A DNA stretch of 64,000 bases from Hydractinia symbiolongicarpus (lineage: Eukaryota > Cnidaria > Hydrozoa > Anthoathecata > Hydractiniidae), in contig NC_079885.1 in the NCBI RefSeq assembly GCF_029227915.1, positions 2,914,001 through 2,978,000 of the forward strand, in the 5' to 3' direction. Shown here in pieces: positions 42,557 to 55,170 of the stretch. The notes under the pieces were generated by a model that had not been told where the DNA came from, ran no database searches, and saw only the letters and a list, made by a program, of their open reading frames with translations. The translations under genes were made by a program, and so were the position numbers. Numbering within the stretch: position 1 is the first letter of the stretch; the number at the start of each line of letters is the position of its first letter.

Positions 42557-45397
42557 AAAAAATCGTTCAGGAAATGAGTTTACTTCCTGGTTACTTTCTT
42601 TGTATAATTTTGACTATACGGGCCAAGCCCGGGATTTACGGGAAATGGCGAGTTTTCGTTTGCCGGCGATCAAACTTCTTTTATTCAGTGTCTCATCAAA
42701 AATGAAAACAATTTTGAAAACTACAAGTCTCATGCGTTTTAGTGGTGAAAAGATAATTTAAAAAATCGTTTTGAAAATGAGTTAACTCACAGGGTACTTT
42801 CTTTGTATACATTCGACTATACGGGCCCAGCCCGGGATTTACGGGAAATCGCGGGTTTTCGTTTGCCGGCGATTAAACCACTTTCATTAAGCGTCTCATC
42901 AAAAATGAAAACATTTCTGAAAACTACAAGTCTCATGCGTTTTAGTGGTGAAAAAATAATTTAAAAAATCGTTCGGGAATTGAGTTTACTCCCTGGGTAC
43001 TTTCTTTGTATACTTTTGACTATACGGGCCGAGTCCGGGATTTACGGGAAGTCGCAAGTTTTCGTTTGCCGGCGAATAAACTTCTTTTATTCAGCGTCTC
43101 ATCAAAAATGAAAACATTTTTGAAAACTACTAGTCTCATGCGTTTTAGTGGTGAAAAAATAATTTAAAAAATCGTTCGGGAAATGAGTTTACTCCCTTGG
43201 TACTTTCTTTGTATACTTTTGACTATACGGGCAAGCCCGGGATTTACGGGAAATCACGGGTTTTCGTTTGCCGGCGATTAAACCACTTTCATTAGGCGTC
43301 TCATCAAAAATGAAAACATTTTTGAAAACTACAAGTCTCATGCGTTTTAGTGGTGAAAAAAAAATTTAAAAAATCGTTCGGGAAATGAGTTTACTCCCTG
43401 GGTACTTTCTTTGTATACATTCGCCTATACGGGCCAAGCCCGGGATTTACGGGAAATCGCGGGATTTCGTTTGCCGGCGATTAAACCTCTTTCATTAAGC
43501 GTCTCATCAAAAACGAAAACATTTTTGAAAACTGCAAGTCTCATGCGGTTTAGTGGTGAAAAGATAATTTAAAAAATCGTTTTGGAAATGAGTTTACTCA
43601 CAGGGTACTTTCTTTGTATACATTCAACTATACGGGCCAAGCCTGGGATTTACGGGAGATCGCGGGTTGTCGTTTGCCGGCGATTAAACCACTTTCATTA
43701 AGCGTCTCATCAAAAATGAAAACATTTCTGAAAACTACAAGTCTCATGCGTTTTAGTGGTGAAAAAATAATTTAAAAAATCGTTTGGGAAATGCGTTTAG
43801 TCCCTGGGTACTTTCTTTGTATACTTTTGACAATACGGGCCAAGTCCGGGATTTACGGGAAATCGCAGGTTTTCGTTTGCCGGCGATTAAACTTCTTTTA
43901 TTTAGCGTCTCATCAAAAATGAAAACATTTTTGAAAACTACAAGTCTTATGCGTTTTAGTATTGAAAAAATAATTTAAAAAATTGTTCTGGAAATGAGTT
44001 TGCTCACAGGGTACTTTCTTTGAATACATTCGACTATACGGGCCAAGCCCGGGATTTACAGGAAATCGCGGGTTTTCGTTTGCCGGCGATTAAACCTCTT
44101 TCATTAAGCGTCTCATCAAAAATGAAAACATTTTTAAAAACTACAAGTTTTATGCGTTTTAGTGGTGAAAAAATAATTTAAAAAATCGCTCGGGAAATGA
44201 GTTTAATCCCTGGGTACTTTCTTAGTTTACTTTTGACTATACGGGGCGAGTCCGGGATTTACGGGAAATCGCGGGTTTTCCTTTGCCGGCGATTAAACCT
44301 CTTTCATTAAGCGTCTCATCAAAAATGAAAACATTTCTGAAAACTACAAGTCTCATGCGTTTTAGTGGTGAAAAAATAATTTAAAAAATCGTTCAGAAAT
44401 TGAGTTTACTCCCTGGGTACTTTCTTTGTATACTTTTGACTATAGGGGCCGAGTCAGGGATTTACGGGAAATCGCAGGTTTTCGTTTGCCGGCGATTAAA
44501 CTTCTTTTATTCAGCGTCTCATCAAAAATGAAAACAAGTTTGAAAACTACAAGTCTCATGCGTTTTAGTGGTGAAAAAATAATCTAAAAAATCGTTCGGG
44601 AAATGAGTTTACTCCCTGGATACTTTCTTTGTATACTTTTGACTATACGGGCCAAGCCCGGGATTTACGGTTAATCGCGGGTTTTCGTTTGCCGGCGATT
44701 AAACTTCTTTTATTCAGCGTCTCATCAAAAATAAAAACATTTTTGAAAACTACAAGTCTTATGCGTTTTAGTGGTGAAAAAATAATTTAAAAAATCGTTC
44801 GGGAAATCAGTTTACTCCTTGGGTACTTTCTTTATATACATTTAACTATACGGGCCAAGCCCGGGATTTACGGGAAATCGCGGGTTTTCGTTTGCCGGCG
44901 ATTAAACTTCTTTTATTCAGCGTCTCATCAAAAATGAAAACATTTTTGAAAACTACAAGTCTTATGCGTTTTAGTGGTGAAAAAATAATTTAAAAAATCG
45001 TTCTGGAAATGAGTTTACTCACAGGGTACTTTCCTTGTATACATTCGACTATACGGGCCAAGCCCGGGATTTACGGGAAATCGCGGGTTTTCGTTTGCCG
45101 GCGCTTAAACTTCTTTTATACAGCGTCTAATCAAAAATGAAAACATTTTTAAAAACTACAAGTCTCATGGGATTTAGTGGTGAAATAATAATTTACAAAA
45201 TCGTTCGGGAAATGAGTTTACTCCCTGGATACTTTCTTTGTATACTTTTGACTATACGGACCAAGCCCGGGATTTACGGTTAATCGCGGGTTTTCGTTTG
45301 CCGGCGATTAAACTTCTTTTATTCAGCGTCTCATCACAAATGAAATCATTTTTGAAAACTACAAGTCTTATGCGTTTTAGTGGTGAAAAAATAATTT
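42557..45397 (+). repeat. Domain I' section parallel to 11,570-12,000 and 2,096-3,720
   Basis: The first units, with TTCCTGGTTAC, AAATGGCGAG and then GAGTTAACTC, match 11,57x-11,975 (offset 30,987). From 43,368 the R, S, Q-like, W and TTCTTAGTTTAC units match 2,096-3,110 (offset about 41,272). A unit matching 3,111-3,313 is missing, so the offset falls by 203. Units near 44,584, 44,990 and 45,195 carry GGATACTTTC, ACGGTTAATCG and TTTACAAAATCG and have no close partner in domain I on the left. Confidence 0.75.
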
Positions 45398-46361
45398 AAA
45401 AAATCGTTCGGGAAATCAGTTTACTCCTTGGTACTTTCTTTATATACATTCAACTATACGGGCCAAGCCCGGGATTTACGGGAAATCGCGGGTTTTCGTT
45501 TGCCGGCGATTAAACTTCTTTTATTCAGCGTCTCATCAAAAATGAAAACATTTTTGAAAACTACAAGTCTTATGCGTTTTAGTAGTGAAAAAATAATTTA
45601 AAGAATCGTTCTGAAAATGAGTTTACTCACAGGGTACTTTCTTTGTATATATTCGACTATACGGGCCAAGCCCAGGATTTACGGGAAATCGCGGGTTTTC
45701 GTTTGCTGGCGATTAAACCTCTTTCATTAAGCGTCTCATCAAAAATGAAAACATTTTTGAAAACTACAAGTCTCATGCATTTCAGTGGTGAAAAAAAATT
45801 TAAAAAATCATTCGGGAAATGAATTTACTCCCTGGGTACTTTCTTTGTATACATTCGACTACACGGGCCAAGCCCGGCATTTACGGAAAATCGCGGGTTT
45901 TCGTTCGCCGGCGATTAAACTTCTTCTATTCAGCGTCCCATCAAAAATGAAAACATTTTTGAAAACTACAATTGTCATGCGTTTTAGTGGTGAAAAAATA
46001 ATGCCGGCGATTAAACTTCTTTTATTCAGCGTCTCATCAAAAATGAAAACATTTTTAAAAACTACAAGTCTCATGGGATTTAGTGGTGAAATAATAATTT
46101 ACAAAATCGTTCGGGAAATGAGTTTACTCACAGGATACTACAAGTCTCATGCGATTTAGTGGTGAAAAGATAATTTAAAAAATCGTCCTTGGGTACTATC
46201 TTTGTATACTTTTGACTATACGGGCCGAGTCCGGGATTTACGGAAAATCGCAGGTTTTTGTTTGCCGGCGATTAAACTTCTTTTATTCAGCGTCTCATCA
46301 AAAATGAAATCATTTTTGAAAACTACAAGTCTTATGCGTTTTAGTGGTGAAAAAATAATTT
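45398..46361 (+). repeat. 964-bp higher-order repeat, copy 1
   Basis: Units are 202 (45,398; GAAATCAG, CCTTGGTAC), 202 (45,600; AAAGAATCG, TTGCTGGCG), 299 (45,802), 76 (46,101) and 185 bp (46,177). The end of the 299-bp unit and start of the 76-bp unit are unusual: CATGGGATTTAGTGG, TTTACAAAATCGTTCGGG. These come from the unit type at 45,195, not from the normal pair. Confidence 0.9.
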
Positions 46362-47325
46362 AAAAAATCGTTCGGGAAATCAGTTTACTCCTTGGTACTT
46401 TCTTTATATACATTCAACTATACGGGCCAAGCCCGGGATTTACGGGAAATCGCGGGTTTTCGTTTGCCGGCGATTAAACTTCTTTTATTCAGCGTCTCAT
46501 CAAAAATGAAAACATTTTTGAAAACTACAAGTCTTATGCGTTTTAGTAGTGAAAAAATAATTTAAAGAATCGTTCTGAAAATGAGTTTACTCACAGGGTA
46601 CTTTCTTTGTATATATTCGACTATACGGGCCAAGCCCAGGATTTACGGGAAATCGCGGGTTTTCGTTTGCTGGCGATTAAACCTCTTTCATTAAGCGTCT
46701 CATCAAAAATGAAAACATTTTTGAAAACTACAAGTCTCATGCATTTCAGTGGTGAAAAAAAATTTAAAAAATCATTCGGGAAATGAATTTACTCCCTGGG
46801 TACTTTCTTTGTATACATTCGACTACACGGGCCAAGCCCGGCATTTACGGAAAATCGCGGGTTTTCGTTCGCCGGCGATTAAACTTCTTCTATTCAGCGT
46901 CCCATCAAAAATGAAAACATTTTTGAAAACTACAATTGTCATGCGTTTTAGTGGTGAAAAAATAATGCCGGCGATTAAACTTCTTTTATTCAGCGTCTCA
47001 TCAAAAATGAAAACATTTTTGAAAACTACAAGTCTTATGCGTTTTAGTGTTGAAAAAATAATTTAAAAAATCGTTCTGGAAATGAGTTTACTCACAGGAT
47101 ACTACAAGTCTCATGCGATTTAGTGGTGAAAAGATAATTTAAAAAATCGTCCTTGGGTACTATCTTTGTATACTTTTGACTATACGGGCCGAGTCCGGGA
47201 TTTACGGAAAATCGCAGGTTTTTGTTTGCCGGCGATTAAACTTCTTTTATTCAGCGTCTCATCAAAAATGAAAACATTTTTGAAAACTACAAGTCTTATG
47301 CGTTTTAGTGGTGAAAAAATAATTT
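46362..47325 (+). repeat. 964-bp higher-order repeat, copy 2
   Basis: Unit starts are 46362, 46564, 46766, 47065 and 47141, each 964 bp after copy 1. Shared rare variants are CCTTGGTAC, AAAGAATCG, TTTTCGTTCGCCGG in the 299-bp unit and GGGTACTATC in the 185-bp unit. The 299/76-bp junction is the normal one (TAGTGTTGAAA, TTCTGGAAATGAG), unlike copy 1. Confidence 0.9.
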
Positions 47326-49310
47326 AAAAAATCGTTCTGGAAATGAGTTTACTCACAGGGTACTTTCTTTGTATATATTCAATTATACGGGCCAAGCCCA
47401 GGATTTACGGGAAATCGCGGGTTTTCGTTTGCCGGCGATTAAACCTCTTTCATTAAGCGTCTCATCAAAAATGAAAACATTTTTGAAAGCTACAATTCTC
47501 ATGCATTTCAGTGGTGAAAAAAAATTTAAAAAATCATTCGGGAAATGAGTTTACTCCCTGGGTACTTTCTTTGTATACATTCGACTACACGGGCCAAGCC
47601 CGGCATTTACGGAAAATTGCGGGTTTTCGTTTGCCGGCGATTAAACTTCTTTCATTCAGCGTCCCATCAAAAATGAAAACATTTTTGAAAACTACAATTG
47701 TCATGCGTTTTAGTGGTGAAAAAATAATGCCGGCGATTAAACTTCTTTTATTCAGCGTCTCATCAAAAATGAAAACATTTTTGAAAACTACAAGTCTTAT
47801 GCGTTTTAATGTTAAAAAAATAATTTAAAAAATCGTTCTGGAAATGAGTATACTCACAGGATACTACAAGTCTCATGCGATTTAGTGGTGAAAAGATAAT
47901 TTAAAAAATCGTTCTGGAAATGAGTTTACTCACAGGGTACTTTCTTTGTATACATTCGACTACACGGGCCAAGCCCGGGATTTAGGGGAAATCGCTGGTT
48001 TTCGTTTGCCGGCGATTAAACCTCTTTCATTAAGCGTCTCTTCAAAAATGAAAACATTTTTGAAAACTACAAGTCTCGTGCGTTTTAGTGGTTAAAATAT
48101 AATTTAAAAAATCGCTCATGAAATTAGTTTACTCCCTGGGTACTTTCTTTGTATACTTTTGACTATACGGGCCGAGTCCGGGATTTACGGGAAATCGCGG
48201 GTTTTCGTTTGCCGGCGATTAAACTTCTCTTATTCAGCGTCCCATCAAAAATGAAAACATTTTTGAAAACTACAAGTCTCATGCGTTTTAGTGGTGAAAA
48301 AATAATATAAAAAATCGTTCAGGAAATGAGTTTACTCCCTGGTTACTTTCTTTGTATAATTTCGACTATACGGGCCAAGCCCGGGATTTACGGAAAATGG
48401 CGAGTTTTCGTTTGCCGGCGATCAAACTTCTTTTATTCAGTGTCTCATCAAAAATGAAAACAATTTTGAAAACTACAAGTCTCATGCGTTTTAGTGGTGA
48501 AAAGATAATTTAAAAAATCGTTTTGAAAATGAGTTAACTCACAGGGTACTTTCTTTGTATACATTCGACTATACGGCCCAAGCCCGGGATTTACGGGAAA
48601 TCGCGGGTTTTCGTTTGCCGGCGATTAAACCACTTTCATTAAGCGTCTCATCAAAAATGAAAACATTTCTGAAAACTACAAGTCTCATGCGTTTTAGTGG
48701 TGAAAAAATAATTTAAAAAATCGTTCGGGAATTGAGTTTACTCCCTGGGTACTTTCTTTGTATACTTTTGACTATACGGGCCGAGTCCGGGATTTACGGG
48801 AAGTCGCGGGTTTTCGTTTGCCGGCGATTAAACTTCTTTTATACAGCGTCTCATCAAAAATGAAAACATTTTTGAAAATTACAAGTCTCATGGGCTTTAG
48901 TGGTGAAATAATAATTTAAAAAATCGTTCGGGAAATGAGTTTACACCCTGGGTACTTTCTTTGTATACTTTTGACTATACGGGCCGATTCCGGGATTTAC
49001 GGGAAATCGCAGGTTTTCGTTTGCCGGCGAATAAACTTCTTTTATTCAGCGTCTCATCAAAAATGAAAACATTTTTGAAAACTACAAGTCTCATTCGTTC
49101 TAGTGGTGCAGAAATAATTTGAAAAATCGTTCGGGAAATCAGTACTTTCTTTATATACATTCAACTATACGGGCCAAGCCCGGGATTTACGGGAAATCGC
49201 GGGTTTTCGTTTGCCGGCAAATAAACTTCTTTTATTCAGCGTCTCATCAAAAATGAAAACATTTTTGAAAACTACAAGTCTTATGCGTTTTAGTGGTGAA
49301 AAAATAATTT
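47326..49310 (+). repeat. 202-, 299- and 76-bp units, 685-bp module, then a/b-like units
   Basis: Unit starts are 47326 (202), 47528 (299), 47827 (76), 47903 (B), 48106 (A), 48309 (A-prime), 48512, 48715 (a-like), 48918 (b-like) and 49121. The part up to about 48,780 follows 5,784-7,240 at offset 41,542. The unit at 49,121 is 190 bp: 13 bp (TTTACTCCTTGGG) are missing after GAAATCAG. It is the entry point of the 2,930-bp repeats. Confidence 0.82.
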
Positions 49311-52240
49311 AAAAAATCGTTCTAGAAATGAGTTTACTCACAGGGTACTTTCTTTGTATACATTCGACTATACGGGCCAAGCCCAGGATTTACGGGAAAT
49401 CGCGGGTTTTCGTTTGCCGGCGATTAAACCTCTCTCATTAAGCGTCTCATCAAAAATGAAAACATTTTTGAAAACTACAAGTCTCATGCATTTTAGTGGT
49501 GAAAAAAAATTTAAAAAATCGTTCTGGAAATGAGTTTACTCACAGGATACTACAAGTCTCTTGCGATTTAGTGGTGAAAAGATAATTTAAAAAATCGTTC
49601 TGGAAATGAGTTTACTCACAGGGTACTTTCTTTGTATACATTCGACTACACGGGCCAAGCCCGGCATTTACGGAAAATCGCGGGTTTTCGTTTGCCGGCG
49701 ATTAAACTTCTTTTATTCAGCGTCCCATCAAAAATGAAAACATTTTTGAAAACTACAAGTCTCATGCGTTTTAGTGGTGAAAAAATAATGCCGGCGATTA
49801 AACTTCTTTTATTCAGCGTCTCATCAAAAATGAAAACATTTTTGAAAACTACAAGTCTTATGCGTTTTAGTGTTGAAAAAATAATTTAAAAAATCGTTCT
49901 GGAAATGAGTTTACTCACAGGATACTACAAGTCCAGTGCGATTTAGTGGTGAAAAGATAATTTAAAAAATCGTTCTGGAAATGAGTTTACTCACAGGGTA
50001 CTTTCTTTGTATACATTCGACTACACGGGCCAAGCCCGGGATTTAGGGGAAATCGCTGGTTTTCGTTTGCCGGCGATTAAACCTCTTTCATTAAGCGTCT
50101 CATCAAAAATGAAAACATTTTTGAAAACTACAAGTCTCGTGCGTTTTAGTGGTGAAAATATAATTTAAAAAATCGCTCGGGAAATGAGTTTACTCTCTGG
50201 GTACTTTCTTCGTATACTTTTGACTATACGGGCCGAGTCCGGGATTTACGGGAAATCGCCGGTTTTCGTTTGCCGGTGATTAAACTTCTTTTATTTAGCG
50301 TCCCATCAGAAATGAAAACATTTTTAAAAACTACAAGTCTTATGCGTTTTAGTGGTGAAAAAATAATTTAAAAAATCGTTCGGGAAATCAGTTTACTCCT
50401 TGGGTACTTTCTTTATATACATTCAACTATACGGGCCAAGCCCGGGATTTACGGGAAATCGCGGGTTTTCGTTTGCCGGCGAATAAACTTCTTTTATTCA
50501 GCGTCTCATCAAAAATGAAAACATTTTTGAAAACTACAAGTCTTATGCGTTTTAGTGGTGAAAAAAAATTTAAAAAATCGTTCTGGAAATGAGTTTACTC
50601 ACAGGATACTACAAGTCTCTTGCGATTTAGTGGTGAAAAGATAATTTAAAAAATCGTTCTGGAAATGAGTTTACTCACAGGGTACTTTCTTTGTATACAT
50701 TCGACTACACGGGCCAAGCCCGGCATTTACGGAAAATCGCGGGTTTTCGTTTGCCGGCGATTAAACTTCTTTTATTCAGCGTCCCATCAAAAATGAAAAC
50801 ATTTTTGAAAACTACAAGTCTCATGCGTTTTAGTGGTGAAAAAATAATGCCGGCGATTAAACTTCTTTTATTCAGCGTCTCATCAAAAATGAAAACATTT
50901 TTGAAAACTACAAGTCTTATGCGTTTTAGTGTTGAAAAAATAATTTAAAAAATCGTTCTGGAAATGAGTTTACTCACAGGATACTACAAGTCTCATGCGA
51001 TTTAGTGGTGAAAAGATAATTTAAAAAATCGTTCTGGAAATGAGTTTACTCACAGGGTACTTTCTTTGTATACATTCGACTACACGGGCCAAGCCCGGGA
51101 ATTAGGGGAAATCGCTGGTTTTCGTTTGCCGGCGATTAAACCTCTTTCATTAAGCGTCTCATCAAAAATGAAAACATTTTTGAAAACTACAAGTCTCGTG
51201 CGTTTTAGTGGTGAAAATATAATTTAAAAAATCGCTCGGGAAATGAGTTTACTCTCTGGGTACTTTCTTTGTATACATTCGATTATACGGACCAAGCACA
51301 GGATTTACGGGAAATCGCGGGTTTTCGTTTGCCGGCTATTAAACCACATTCATTAAGCGTCTCATTAAAAACGAAAACATTTCTGAAAACTACAAGTCTC
51401 ATGGGCTTTAGTGGTGAACTAATAATTTAAAAAATCGTTCGGGAAATGAGTTTACTCCCTGTGTACTTTCTTTGTGTACTTTTGACTATACGGGCCGAGT
51501 CCGGGATTTACGGGAAATCGCGCGTTTTCGCTTGCCGGCAATTAAACTCCTTTTATTCACCGTCTCATTAAAAATGAAAACATTTTTGAAAACTACAAGT
51601 CTCATTCGTTCTAGTGGTGCAGAAATAATTTGAAAAATCGTTCGGGAAATCAGTTTACTCCTTGGGTACTTTCTTTATATACATTCAACTATACGGGCCA
51701 AGCCCGGGATTTACGGGAAATCGCGGGTTTTCGTTTGCCGGCGATTAAACTTCTTTTATTCAGCGTCTCATCAAAAATGAAAACAAGTTTGAAAACTACA
51801 AGTCTCATGCGTTTTAGTGGTGAAAAAATAATTTAAGAAATCGTTCGGGAAATGAGTTCACTCCCTGGATACTTTCTTTGTATACTTTTGACTATACGGG
51901 CCAAGCCCGGGATTTACTGTTAATCATGGGTTTTCGTTTGCCGGCGATTAAACTTCTTTTATTCAGCGTCTCATCAAAAATGAAAACATTTTTGAAAACT
52001 ACAAGTCTTATGCGTTTTAGTGGTGAAAAAATAATTTAAAAAATCGTTCGGGAAATCAGTTTACTCCTTGTGTACTTTCTTTATATACATTCAACTATAC
52101 GGGCCAAGCCCGGGATTTACGGGAAATCGCGGGTTTTCGTTTGCCGGCGAATAAACTTCTTTTATTCAGCGTCTCATCAAAAATGAAAACATTTTTGAAA
52201 ACTACAAGTCTTATGCGTTTTAGTGGTGAAAAAATAATTT
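49311..52240 (+). repeat. 2,930-bp higher-order repeat, copy 1 (16 units)
   Basis: Unit starts and lengths: 49311 (202), 49513 (76), 49589 (299), 49888 (76), 49964, 50167, 50370 (202), 50572 (76), 50648 (299), 50947 (76), 51023, 51226, 51429, 51632, 51835 and 52038 (203 each unless given). Units 1-6 and 7-12 are parallel halves of 1,059 bp with the same length order; units 13-16 add 812 bp. Rare markers include AAGTCCAGTGCG, GGACCAAGCACAGG, CCCTGTGTAC, CTCATTCGTTCTAG and AATCATGGG. Confidence 0.95.
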
Positions 52241-55170
52241 AAAAAATCGTTCTAGAAATGAGTTTACTCACAGGGTACTTTCTTTGTATACATTCGACTA
52301 TACGGGCCAAGCCCAGGATTTACGGGAAATCGCGGGTTTTCGTTTGCCGGCGATTAAACCTCTCTCATTAAGCGTCTCATCAAAAATGAAAACATTTTTG
52401 AAAACTACAAGTCTCATGCATTTTAGTGGTGAAAAAAAATTTAAAAAATCGTTCTGGAAATGAGTTTACTCACAGGATACTACAAGTCTCTTGCGATTTA
52501 GTGGTGAAAAGATAATTTAAAAAATCGTTCTGGAAATGAGTTTACTCACAGGGTACTTTCTTTGTATACATTCGACTACACGGGCCAAGCCCGGCATTTA
52601 CGGAAAATCGCGGGTTTTCGTTTGCCGGCGATTAAACTTCTTTTATTCAGCGTCCCATCAAAAATGAAAACATTTTTGAAAACTACAAGTCTCATGCGTT
52701 TTAGTGGTGAAAAAATAATGCCGGCGATTAAACTTCTTTTATTCAGCGTCTCATCAAAAATGAAAACATTTTTGAAAACTACAAGTCTTATGCGTTTTAG
52801 TGTTGAAAAAATAATTTAAAAAATCGTTCTGGAAATGAGTTTACTCACAGGATACTACAAGTCCAGTGCGATTTAGTGGTGAAAAGATAATTTAAAAAAT
52901 CGTTCTGGAAATGAGTTTACTCACAGGGTACTTTCTTTGTATACATTCGACTACACGGGCCAAGCCCGGGATTTAGGGGAAATCGCTGGTTTTCGTTTGC
53001 CGGCGATTAAACCTCTTTCATTAAGCGTCTCATCAAAAATGAAAACATTTTTGAAAACTACAAGTCTCGTGCGTTTTAGTGGTGAAAATATAATTTAAAA
53101 AATCGCTCGGGAAATGAGTTTACTCTCTGGGTACTTTCTTCGTATACTTTTGACTATACGGGCCGAGTCCGGGATTTACGGGAAATCGCCGGTTTTCGTT
53201 TGCCGGCGATTAAACTTCTTTTATTTAGCGTCCCATCAGAAATGAAAACATTTTTAAAACCTACAAGTCTTATGCGTTTTAGTGGTGAAAAAATAATTTA
53301 AAAAATTGTTCGGGAAATCAGTTTACTCCTTGGGTACTTTCTTTATATACATTCAACTATACGGGCCAAGCCCGGGATTTACGGGAAATCGCGGGTTTTC
53401 GTTTGCCGGCGAATAAACTTCTTTTATTCAGCGTCTCATCAAAAATGAAAACATTTTTGAAAACTACAAGTCTTATGCGTTTTAGTGGTGAAAAAAAATT
53501 TAAAAAATCGTTCTGGAAATGAGTTTACTCACAGGATACTACAAGTCTCTTGCGATTTAGTGGTGAAAAGATAATTTAAAAAATCGTTCTGGAAATGAGT
53601 TTACTCACAGGGTACTTTCTTTGTATACATTCGACTACACGGGCCAAGCCCGGCATTTACGGAAAATCGCGGGTTTTCGTTTGCCGGCGATTAAACTTCT
53701 TTTATTCAGCGTCCCATCAAAAATGAAAACATTTTTGAAAACTACAAGTCTCATGCGTTTTAGTGGTGAAAAAATAATGCCGGCGATTAAACTTCTTTTA
53801 TTCAGCGTCTCATCAAAAATGAAAACATTTTTGAAAACTACAAGTCTTATGCGTTTTAGTGTTGAAAAAATAATTTAAAAAATCGTTCTGGAAATGAGTT
53901 TACTCACAGGATACTACAAGTCTCATGCGATTTAGTGGTGAAAAGATAATTTAAAAAATCGTTCTGGAAATGAGTTTACTCACAGGGTACTTTCTTTGTA
54001 TACATTCGACTACACGGGCCAAGCCCGGGAATTAGGGGAAATCGCTGGTTTTCGTTTGCCGGCGATTAAACCTCTTTCATTAAGCGTCTCATCAAAAATG
54101 AAAACATTTTTGAAAACTACAAGTCTCGTGCGTTTTAGTGGTGAAAATATAATTTAAAAAATCGCTCGGGAAATGAGTTTACTCTCTGGGTACTTTCTTT
54201 GTATACATTCGATTATACGGACCAAGCACAGGATTTACGGGAAATCGCGGGTTTTCGTTTGCCGGCTATTAAACCACATTCATTAAGCGTCTCATTAAAA
54301 ACGAAAACATTTCTGAAAACTACAAGTCTCATGGGCTTTAGTGGTGAACTAATAATTTAAAAAATCGTTCGGGAAATGAGTTTACTCCCTGTGTACTTTC
54401 TTTGTGTACTTTTGACTATACGGGCCGAGTCCGGGATTTACGGGAAATCGCGCGTTTTCGCTTGCCGGCAATTAAACTCCTTTTATTCACCGTCTCATTA
54501 AAAATGAAAACATTTTTGAAAACTACAAGTCTCATTCGTTCTAGTGGTGCAGAAATAATTTGAAAAATCGTTCGGGAAATCAGTTTACTCCTTGGGTACT
54601 TTCTTTATATACATTCAACTATACGGGCCAAGCCCGGGATTTACGGGAAATCGCGGGTTTTCGTTTGCCGGCGATTAAACTTCTTTTATTCAGCGTCTCA
54701 TCAAAAATGAAAACAAGTTTGAAAACTACAAGTCTCATGCGTTTTAGTGGTGAAAAAATAATTTAAGAAATCGTTCGGGAAATGAGTTCACTCCCTGGAT
54801 ACTTTCTTTGTATACTTTTGACTATACGGGCCAAGCCCGGGATTTACTGTTAATCATGGGTTTTCGTTTGCCGGCGATTAAACTTCTTTTATTCAGCGTC
54901 TCATCAAAAATGAAAACATTTTTGAAAACTACAAGTCTTATGCGTTTTAGTGGTGAAAAAATAATTTAAAAAATCGTTCGGGAAATCAGTTTACTCCTTG
55001 TGTACTTTCTTTATATACATTCAACTATACGGGCCAAGCCCGGGATTTACGGGAAATCGCGGGTTTTCGTTTGCCGGCGAATAAACTTCTTTTATTCAGC
55101 GTCTCATCAAAAATGAAAACATTTTTGAAAACTACAAGTCTTATGCGTTTTAGTGGTGAAAAAATAATTT
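52241..55170 (+). repeat. 2,930-bp higher-order repeat, copy 2
   Basis: It is equal in length to copy 1, unit by unit. I noticed only three base differences: GCCGGTGATT in copy 1 against GCCGGCGATT, AAAAACTACAAG against AAAACCTACAAG, and AAAATCGTTCGGG against AAAATTGTTCGGG (near 50,277, 50,330 and 50,376). All rare markers of copy 1 are present. This points to a very recent duplication. Confidence 0.95.
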
